From positions 1 through 13,200 of the forward strand of contig CAYVBZ010000063.1 in assembly GCA_964449835.1 (NCBI GenBank): DNA of 13,200 bases, given 5' to 3'. The position numbers and the translations under genes were made by a program. The notes beneath the pieces were generated by a model that saw only the letters and a program-made list of their open reading frames with translations, made no database searches and was not told the DNA's origin. Below, one piece after another: positions 7,183 through 13,200 of the stretch. How positions within the stretch are numbered: position 1 is the first letter of the stretch; each line of letters begins with the position of its first letter. The stretch comes from JABDGC01 sp964449835. Lineage in GTDB: Bacteria > Pseudomonadota > Gammaproteobacteria > DSM-16500.

Positions 7183-7474
7183 CGAATTTCTGATTTTAGC
7201 GGCCATTTTGTTTGGTCTCGGCGTTGCGGGCATTATCATTAACCGCAAAAACATTATTACGCTTTTAATGTCCCTGGAGTTACTGCTTTTGGCAGTCAAC
7301 ACGAATTTTATCGCTTTTTCTTATTTTTTGAAAAATGAAGTCGGCCAAATTTTTGTATTTTTCGTTCTGACTGTCGCCGCTGCTGAAGCGGCTATTGGCC
7401 TTGCGATCATGGTGGTTTTGTACCGGCGCCAGGGGACGATTGAAATTGATAAGTTGGATACCTTGAAGGGGTAG
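7169..7474 (+). CDS. nuoK: NADH-quinone oxidoreductase subunit K (membrane)
   Basis: This 101-residue subunit has three helices and is homologous to MrpC of sodium/proton antiporters. It has the expected length. The two buried glutamates that matter for coupling are present as Glu37 (SLELLLLAVN) and Glu73 (VAAAEAAIGLAI), matching Glu36 and Glu72 of E. coli. The start at 7169 has GGAG at 7158-7161 with a spacing of seven bases and lies inside the 3' end of nuoJ, so translation is probably coupled. The 39 bases that follow, up to nuoL, hold the nuoL ribosome binding site and nothing else that I recognise. Confidence 0.97.
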   Translation: MVSLSEFLILAAILFGLGVAGIIINRKNIITLLMSLELLLLAVNTNFIAFSYFLKNEVGQIFVFFVLTVAAAEAAIGLAIMVVLYRRQGTIEIDKLDTLKG

Positions 7475-7502
7475 AGTATCCAAGAAACAAACACTAGCAA
7501 AA

Positions 7503-7507
7503 AAGGA
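7503..7507 (+). promoter_or_regulatory. Ribosome binding site of nuoL, fixing a GTG start
   Basis: AAGGA stands six bases before the GTG at 7514. The spacing and the match of the resulting N-terminus (MDLQVTIYSIMLLPLLGAL) to the first helix of NuoL support GTG as the true start. The next methionine codon, at residue 11, would cut into that helix. Confidence 0.75.
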
Positions 7508-7513
7508 TAAACC

Positions 7514-9475
7514 GTGGATTTACAGGTTACTATATACAGCATCATGCTATTGCCTCTCCTGGGCGCCCTCATCGCAGGTCTTCTAGGCAAAGTCATCGGC
7601 CGCAAAGCGACCCATCGTGTCGTAATCGCTTTAATCGCCGGCTCCTTTGCGCTTTCCTGCTATCTTTTCTACACCATGGTCGCGCTCAACCATCCAACCT
7701 TTACCGCAGTCGCCTATACCTGGGCGCATGCTGGTTCTATTCAAATCGACGTGTCCTTTTTAATCGACAAACTCAGCACCGTGATGGCCTTTATCGTCAC
7801 CTTCATTTCTTTCATGGTTTATGTCTACACCATCGGCTATATGGCCGATGACCCGGGTTATCAACGCTTCTTCAGCTACATTTCCCTTTTCACTTTTTCC
7901 ATGCTCGTCTTGGTCTTCGCAGACAACTTTATGCTGCTCTTCTTCGGCTGGGAGGGCGTGGGTCTCGTTTCTTATCTTTTAATCGGCTTTTGGTTCAAGC
8001 GCGAGACGGCGAACTTCGGCAGCCTCAAAGCTTTTTTGGTCAACCGCGTTGGCGACTTAGGCTTCCTTTTGGGAATTGCTTTGGTCCTGACAGACTTTGG
8101 CAGTCTACAGTATCAAACAGTCTTTACGCAGGCCCCCAAATTGCTAAATTCGATCTGGCTGTTCCCTGGCGGCCTCACAATGACCACAGTCACCTTGACT
8201 TGCTTGTTGCTATTTATCGGCGCCATGGGCAAATCTGCACAAGTGCCGCTGCATGTCTGGCTGCCAGAATCCATGGAAGGCCCAACACCAATCTCCGCTT
8301 TAATTCACGCCGCAACCATGGTTACAGCTGGCATCTACATGGTAGCGCGCATGTCGCCGCTATTTGAATATTCTCCCGCGGCCTTAAGCGTGATTTTAGT
8401 GATTGGCGCGACCACCTGCTTTTTTATGGGACTTCTGGCCGTTTTCCAATTTGATATCAAACGCGTCATCGCTTATTCCACTTTATCGCAGTTAGGCTAT
8501 ATGGCCGTTGCCCTCGGCGTTTCCGCCTATGATGCGGCTATTTTCCATCTCATGACGCACGCCTTTTTCAAGGCCTTGCTCTTTTTGGCCGCAGGTTCTG
8601 TCATCATCGCGCTGCACCATGAACAAGACATGCGGAAAATGGGCGGGCTCGCGCGTTATCTGCCGGTGACCTATCTCACCTTTTTAATCGGCTCTCTCGC
8701 GCTCTGCGCTATTCCACCTTTCGCGGGCTTTTACTCCAAGGACATTATTATTGAGGCAACGCGTTTATCAACGCTGCCAGGTGCGAGCTATGCTTATTTT
8801 TGTGTGCAAGCCGGTGCCTTTGTCACGGCAGTTTATACTTTCCGCGCCTTGTTCTTGACCTTTCACACAGAAGACCGCGTTGCCCCCGAGCTGGAAGGCA
8901 AGGTGCATGAATCTCCTTGGGTTGTGCTGTTACCGCTCGTCGCCTTAGCGGTCCCCTCCGTGATCGCGGGCGCCTTGCTGATTGGGCCCATGCTTTTTTC
9001 AACGCCGCGTTTATTAGACGGCAGTATTTTTGTTTTGCCGCAGCACGCTGTCTTGAATCAACTCGCGGCCCATTATCATGGCGCGCTGGACATGGTACTG
9101 GAAGCGGGGAGGGGACTCACCTTTTGGTTAGTGATCGCAGGCATTGTGACCGCTTGGCTCTTTAACGTCGGCTTCCCGCAGTGGGCGCAAGTCCTCAAGA
9201 AAAAATGGGCCTGGCTCTATGCCATTATGCTGAATAAATATGGCTTTGATGAATTCAATCAAGTGGTTTTGGTCAAAGGAACGCAAGAAACCGGTTCCTT
9301 GCTCTATAACGTGAGCGATCTAAAGATCATTGATGGAATCTGTGTCAATGGTTCCGGCGAGACGGTGCGTTGGTTCGCGCGCATTTCACGGCGCATGCAA
9401 ACCGGTTACTTGTATCACTACACCTTAGTGATGGTTCTCGGCTTGTTGTGCTTTCTGGTTTGGTATGTGAGGTAA
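7514..9475 (+). CDS. nuoL: NADH-quinone oxidoreductase subunit L (antiporter-like proton channel)
   Basis: This is the distal proton-pumping subunit, 653 residues (613 in E. coli), with about 16 helices. Like its relatives it should have a long lateral helix near the C-terminus. FFGWEGVGLVSYLLIGFW contains Glu147, the counterpart of E. coli Glu144. GAMGKSAQVPLHVWLPESM contains Lys240 in the first half-channel, and LIHAATMVTAGIYM follows with its conserved histidine. GFYSKDIIIEA contains Lys409, matching the TM12 lysine (Lys399 in E. coli). The start codon is GTG, supported by AAGGA at 7503-7507. The final residues YHYTLVMVLGLLCFLVWYV form the last transmembrane helix after the lateral helix. 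It ends 9 bases before nuoM. Confidence 0.97.
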   Translation: MDLQVTIYSIMLLPLLGALIAGLLGKVIGRKATHRVVIALIAGSFALSCYLFYTMVALNHPTFTAVAYTWAHAGSIQIDVSFLIDKLSTVMAFIVTFISFMVYVYTIGYMADDPGYQRFFSYISLFTFSMLVLVFADNFMLLFFGWEGVGLVSYLLIGFWFKRETANFGSLKAFLVNRVGDLGFLLGIALVLTDFGSLQYQTVFTQAPKLLNSIWLFPGGLTMTTVTLTCLLLFIGAMGKSAQVPLHVWLPESMEGPTPISALIHAATMVTAGIYMVARMSPLFEYSPAALSVILVIGATTCFFMGLLAVFQFDIKRVIAYSTLSQLGYMAVALGVSAYDAAIFHLMTHAFFKALLFLAAGSVIIALHHEQDMRKMGGLARYLPVTYLTFLIGSLALCAIPPFAGFYSKDIIIEATRLSTLPGASYAYFCVQAGAFVTAVYTFRALFLTFHTEDRVAPELEGKVHESPWVVLLPLVALAVPSVIAGALLIGPMLFSTPRLLDGSIFVLPQHAVLNQLAAHYHGALDMVLEAGRGLTFWLVIAGIVTAWLFNVGFPQWAQVLKKKWAWLYAIMLNKYGFDEFNQVVLVKGTQETGSLLYNVSDLKIIDGICVNGSGETVRWFARISRRMQTGYLYHYTLVMVLGLLCFLVWYVR

Positions 9476-9484
9476 ACAAGGCTT

Positions 9485-11044
9485 ATGCAGTTTCATTTAC
9501 CGCTCTTAAGTATTTTAATTTGGCTGCCGCTCTGTGGGGCCGTCCTCGTTCTCATGACTGGCAGCGACAAGCACGCCAATGCGGCCCGCTGGATTGCCGT
9601 TATTGTCGCCCTCGCGAGCTTTTTGCTTTGCATTCCGCTTTACTTGGGGTTTGACCCCTCGACTTATCTCATGCAATACCGTGAGGATTATCTGTGGATT
9701 GAATCCTATAAAATTCATTATTCCCTAGGCATCGACGGTATATCGCTCGTCATGATTATTCTGACGAACTTTACCGGGCTGCTGGTCATTTTAGCCGGCA
9801 TTAAGGCGACGAAGCTGCGTGTCGCGCAATACATGGCAACCTTCCTGACCATGCAGGCGATGATCGTCGGTGTTTTTGCTTCTATGGACGCCATTTTATT
9901 TTATGTGTTTTGGGAGGGCATGTTGATTCCCATGTATTTAAATATCGGCATGTGGGGCAGCGCGAACCGAGAGTATGCTTCCATTAAGTTTTTCTTGTAT
10001 ACCTTTCTAGGCTCCATCCTCATGTTGGTTGGACTTTTATATTTGGCACAACGTTCCGGCTCCTTTGAGATTCAAAGTTTTTATCATTTACCGCTGACCT
10101 TGCATGAACAAAAACTTTTGTTCTTTGCTTTCCTGCTCGCTTTTGCCGTGAAAGTTCCCATGTGGCCGGTCCATACCTGGCTGCCGGACGCGCATACAGA
10201 AGCACCCGCCGGCGGCTCTGTCGTCTTGGCCGCTTTAATGTTGAAGTTAGGCGTTTACGGTTTTCTCCGTTTTAATATGCCGATCTTGCCGGTTGCCTGT
10301 CAGGAACTTGCTTGGCTCATGATCATTTTGTCCTTAATCGCAATTGTTTATATCGGTTTGATCGCCATCGTCCAGACCGACATGAAAAAGCTGATCGCCT
10401 ATTCCTCTATTTCCCACATGGGCATTGCCACCTTAGGTTGTTTTATGGCCTATGACATTGTGCAAGATACCGGGCATTTACAGTCCGCCTATATGAGTTT
10501 GGAAGGCGCGGTCATTCAAATGGTCTCGCATGCCTTTGGTTCCGGCGCGATGTTCTTGGGCGTGGGGTGGCTCGCGGCGCGTTATTCGAATCACAGCCGT
10601 TTAATCAAAAGTTACGGCGGCGTGGCCAACACCATGCCCGTTTTTGCGGCTTTTTTCATGCTCTTCGCTTTGTCCAATGTGGGCCTGCCGGGGACCGCTG
10701 GCTTTGTGGGTGAATTCATGGTGATTGTGAGCGCCATGCGCGCCCACTTTTGGATTTCACTGGTTGCGGGGATGACGCTGATTCTGGGTGCTTCTTATAC
10801 GCTTTGGATGTATAAACGTGTTTTCATGGGTCCTGTCGCGAATGAACAAGTCGCAACATTTAAGGACCTCAACTGGATTGAACTAATCAATTATATTCTT
10901 TTAGGCGGCGGCGTGCTTTGGCTGGGTTTAAATCCGGAACCGGTGATTCGCGTGTTGCAGGTGACCTTGGGACATTTGCTGGTGCAGAGCATGCCCTATG
11001 GCTTGGCCATGAACTTTCCAAAAGATTTTAGTTATTTTGCGTGA
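9485..11044 (+). CDS. nuoM: NADH-quinone oxidoreductase subunit M (antiporter-like proton channel)
   Basis: This is the middle antiporter-like subunit, 519 residues (509 in E. coli), with about 14 helices. The key ionisable residues are present: Glu144 in FWEGMLIPMY, Lys223 in AVKVPMWPVHTWLPDAHTEA, Lys254 in LMLKLGVYGFLRF, and Glu410 in GFVGEFMVI, which replaces the TM12 lysine as is usual for NuoM. MKKLIAYSSISHMG is the conserved helix 9-10 region. The ribosome binding site is poor: AAGG at 9478-9481 is only three bases from the ATG, and GAGG at 9469-9472 is 12 away. Coupling to nuoL translation is likely. Confidence 0.97.
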   Translation: MQFHLPLLSILIWLPLCGAVLVLMTGSDKHANAARWIAVIVALASFLLCIPLYLGFDPSTYLMQYREDYLWIESYKIHYSLGIDGISLVMIILTNFTGLLVILAGIKATKLRVAQYMATFLTMQAMIVGVFASMDAILFYVFWEGMLIPMYLNIGMWGSANREYASIKFFLYTFLGSILMLVGLLYLAQRSGSFEIQSFYHLPLTLHEQKLLFFAFLLAFAVKVPMWPVHTWLPDAHTEAPAGGSVVLAALMLKLGVYGFLRFNMPILPVACQELAWLMIILSLIAIVYIGLIAIVQTDMKKLIAYSSISHMGIATLGCFMAYDIVQDTGHLQSAYMSLEGAVIQMVSHAFGSGAMFLGVGWLAARYSNHSRLIKSYGGVANTMPVFAAFFMLFALSNVGLPGTAGFVGEFMVIVSAMRAHFWISLVAGMTLILGASYTLWMYKRVFMGPVANEQVATFKDLNWIELINYILLGGGVLWLGLNPEPVIRVLQVTLGHLLVQSMPYGLAMNFPKDFSYFA

Positions 11045-11060
11045 GGATTAGAAAACGCTT

Positions 11061-12509
11061 ATGAATTTTACGATGCCTTTGTTTTCTTTAGCAGGTCCTG
11101 AGCTTGCTTTGTTGATCATGACAAGCATTATTCTCTTGGTGGATGTTTTTATCTCTGATCGTTTCCGCACGCTGACTTATCTCTTGGTGCAGGCCGCTTT
11201 AGTCCTCGCGTTTTTGCTTGCAATTGCGCAATACCGTCACACGAGTCAAGTGCTAGTGACTTTTAGCGGACATTATGTCGTGGACAAACTGGCTATTTTA
11301 CTCAAGCTTTTCATTTATGTCATGAGCTTCAGCGCTTTTGCTTATGCCAGAGGTTATATTGAAGAACGTAAAATCCCGCGGGGCGAATATTATATTTTGG
11401 GCCTTTTTTGTGTTATGGGCATGTCGGTCATGGCCTCTGCCTATAGCTTGCTCACGATCTACCTGGGCTTGGAACTTTTGTCCTTGCCGCTTTATGCCAT
11501 GGTTGCCTCATACAAAGATTCCCATCAGGCGACAGAAGCGGCCATGAAATATTTTGTCATGGGCGCGCTGGCCTCGGGTTTGCTGCTGTATGGCATTTCC
11601 ATTCTTTATGGCTTGACCGGCACCATTGAAATTCCCGCACTCGCCAAACTCTTACACGCCGCGCCCAGCACAACAATGGCCTTGGCACTGGTCTTTATAA
11701 TCGCAGCGCTGATCTTCAAATTTGGCGCGGTCCCTTTTCATATGTGGGTGCCGGATGTGTATCAAGGCGCGCCGACCACAGTCACGCTCTTTATTGCCTC
11801 AGCGCCTAAAATCGCTGCCTTCGGTATCACCATTCGCATCTTGGTCCAAGGTTTCCCCGAAATGCATTTGGTCTGGGAGCAAATTTTAACGATCATTGCT
11901 TTTTTATCAATGTTCTTCGGCAATCTCCTTGCGATCGCGCAAACTAATATCAAGCGCATGCTAGCCTATTCCTCCATCGCGCACATTGGCTACAGCCTCC
12001 TTGGCATTATCGCAGGCCCCAGTTCGCAGGATGGCTATTCCGCCGCTTTGTTTTACATAATCACCTACGTTTTAGTCGCTGCCGGTGCCTTCGGCATTGT
12101 GGCGCTTTTAAGCCGCGCCGGTGTTGAGGCCGACCAGTTGGAAGATTACCGCGGCTTAAACGCCCGCAATCCCTGGCTCGCTTTCATGATGTTATTGCTG
12201 ATGTTCTCCATGGCCGGCGTGCCTCCCACAGTGGGTTTCTTCGCAAAATTCGGTCTTTTGGTTTCCTTAGTGGAAGCCCATCTCGTCTGGCTCGCCGTCG
12301 CCGCCCTCGTTTTTGCACTGATCGGCGCATATTACTATTTGCGCATCGTCATGCTCATGTACTTCGAAGAGCCGACCGAAGCTAAGGAAAAGCAACCGGT
12401 GAAACTTTCCTTCGACATGCAGCTTGCGGTAACAATCAATGGCCTTGCCGCGCTGGTGCTGGGCGTGCTGCCCTCTGCTTTGATTGATGTTTGTCGGATT
12501 GTGTTATAG
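11061..12509 (+). CDS. nuoN: NADH-quinone oxidoreductase subunit N (antiporter-like proton channel)
   Basis: This is the antiporter-like subunit nearest NuoK, 482 residues (485 in E. coli), with about 14 helices. Glu138 in GLELLSLPLYAM, Lys220 in IFKFGAVPFHMWVPDVYQGA, Lys250 in SAPKIAAFG and Lys396 in VGFFAKFGLL correspond to the functional residues Glu133, Lys217, Lys247 and Lys395 of E. coli. NIKRMLAYSSIAHIGY is also typical. I chose the ATG at 11061 because it keeps the full first helix. GAGG at 11043-11046 is 14 bases away, so initiation may rely on coupling to nuoM. It is the last nuo gene. Confidence 0.96.
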   Translation: MNFTMPLFSLAGPELALLIMTSIILLVDVFISDRFRTLTYLLVQAALVLAFLLAIAQYRHTSQVLVTFSGHYVVDKLAILLKLFIYVMSFSAFAYARGYIEERKIPRGEYYILGLFCVMGMSVMASAYSLLTIYLGLELLSLPLYAMVASYKDSHQATEAAMKYFVMGALASGLLLYGISILYGLTGTIEIPALAKLLHAAPSTTMALALVFIIAALIFKFGAVPFHMWVPDVYQGAPTTVTLFIASAPKIAAFGITIRILVQGFPEMHLVWEQILTIIAFLSMFFGNLLAIAQTNIKRMLAYSSIAHIGYSLLGIIAGPSSQDGYSAALFYIITYVLVAAGAFGIVALLSRAGVEADQLEDYRGLNARNPWLAFMMLLLMFSMAGVPPTVGFFAKFGLLVSLVEAHLVWLAVAALVFALIGAYYYLRIVMLMYFEEPTEAKEKQPVKLSFDMQLAVTINGLAALVLGVLPSALIDVCRIVL

Positions 12510-12540
12510 AGTTAACTCCCCTTTACCAGAACGAGCGCCT

Positions 12541-13200
12541 ATGCTCCTCTCCAGCAAAAGCATCACCATCTTCACCGTCTCCCTCGCGCTTTTCATGGAC
12601 GTGCTGGACTCCAATATTATCAACACCGCCATCCCCGCCATGTCCCGCAGCCTGCAGGTCAACCCAGTTGACTTAAAGATAGCCCTCATCAGCTACCTCC
12701 TCAGCCTTGCTGTCTTCATCCCCATCAGCGGTTGGACCGCCGACAAATACGGCGCTAAACGAATTTTTATTGCGGCCTTCGGCTTATTTACGCTGACTTC
12801 CTTTTGGTGTGGCTATGCCCATACCTTGCCGGAACTCGTGGTGGCCCGCTCAATTCAAGGCATCGGCGGTGCTTTTATGATTTCACTGGGCCGCTTAATC
12901 ATCGCCCGCACTTTCAAGCGGCACGAACTGATGGAAGCCATGAACGCCGTGATTATCGTCGTTTCCGTTGCGGTCATGCTGGGCCCGCTAATGGGCGGTG
13001 TTATCACCGATCATCTGTCCTGGCCTTGGATTTTTTGGGTGAATGTCCCGGCCGGCATCATCGCCATGCTTCTCGCTGCTCTTGCGTTTAAAGATACTGC
13101 GCCGAGAAAAGCCCGGCCTTTTGATTTCTGGGGTTTTATTTTATTCGGCGGCAGTCTAGCCATGCTCTGTGTTTCACTTGCGGAACTCAGTGAAACCCAC
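12541..13200 (+). CDS. MFS drug/proton antiporter, DHA2 type, HsrA/YieO-like (3' end outside window)
   Basis: The 220 visible residues are about the first half of a transporter that is usually near 460-500 residues with 14 helices. Helix 1 carries FMDVLDSNIINTAIPAM, the DHA2 form of motif D1. Motif A lies between helices 2 and 3 as GWTADKYGAKRI (64-75). Arg103 with QGIGGAFM is motif B. LGPLMGG (147-153) is motif C of drug antiporters. WPWIFWVNVPAG (161-172) precedes helix 6. The stretch from ISGW to RHEL resembles my memory of E. coli HsrA/YieO more than EmrB. It should sit in the inner membrane and export a substrate that cannot be predicted. It starts 31 bases after nuoN on the same strand, with no good Shine-Dalgarno and no terminator between, so read-through from the nuo transcript is possible. 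Confidence 0.87.
   Translation, partial: MLLSSKSITIFTVSLALFMDVLDSNIINTAIPAMSRSLQVNPVDLKIALISYLLSLAVFIPISGWTADKYGAKRIFIAAFGLFTLTSFWCGYAHTLPELVVARSIQGIGGAFMISLGRLIIARTFKRHELMEAMNAVIIVVSVAVMLGPLMGGVITDHLSWPWIFWVNVPAGIIAMLLAALAFKDTAPRKARPFDFWGFILFGGSLAMLCVSLAELSETH

Noticed and set aside
7475..7513. nuoK-nuoL gap as a regulatory region
   Set aside because: It is 39 bases, A-rich, and holds only a ribosome binding site. No repeat or stem was seen.
1..12509. A general gradient from C-ending codons at gene starts to G-ending codons at gene ends
   Set aside because: nuoG, nuoH and nuoL looked suggestive, but nuoN shows the reverse (T/G-rich start, C-rich later half), so it is not a consistent rule.
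1..13200. CRISPR arrays, tRNA or rRNA genes, transposases, toxin-antitoxin or defence genes
   Set aside because: Almost all of the window is accounted for by nuo genes and the transporter, and no sequence pattern for these elements was found in the short gaps.

Overview
The window carries most of a respiratory complex I operon (nuoD through nuoN, the proton-pumping NADH:quinone oxidoreductase), all on the + strand. The first gene is cut by the left edge. After nuoN comes the beginning of a major facilitator transporter, cut by the right edge. Base composition is moderate. The protein sequences, the NuoG without an N7 cluster, and the gene order D-E-F-G-H-I-J-K-L-M-N point to a proteobacterium. 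My best guess is a gammaproteobacterium of the Legionella/Coxiella type. That is an impression from sequence memory, not a computed placement.

Layout: 1-753 is the C-terminal part of nuoD. nuoE, nuoF and nuoG (753-4925) encode the NADH dehydrogenase module and its iron-sulfur chain, and their ends overlap by 1, 8 and 4 bases. A 116-base gap (4926-5041) follows, the longest non-coding stretch in the window. It is largely filled by an almost perfect 75-base inverted repeat. nuoH to nuoN (5042-12509) encode the membrane arm plus the ferredoxin-like NuoI, with gaps of 9-39 bases and one 14-base overlap. The transporter reading frame starts 31 bases after nuoN.

The genes act together. NuoF oxidises NADH through FMN. 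Electrons pass along the clusters of NuoF, NuoE, NuoG and NuoI to quinone at the NuoD/NuoH (and NuoB, out of view) interface. The energy drives proton movement in NuoL, NuoM and NuoN, connected through NuoH, NuoJ and NuoK. The key cluster ligands and the membrane lysines and glutamates I could check are all present, so the complex looks functional.

The coding content is ordinary and I found no sign of a new protein system. The points worth a second look are the nested palindrome between nuoG and nuoH, the sharp change in codon choice across it, and the DHA2-type transporter placed directly behind the operon. No tRNA, rRNA, CRISPR array, insertion sequence with a transposase, or convincing intrinsic terminator was seen.
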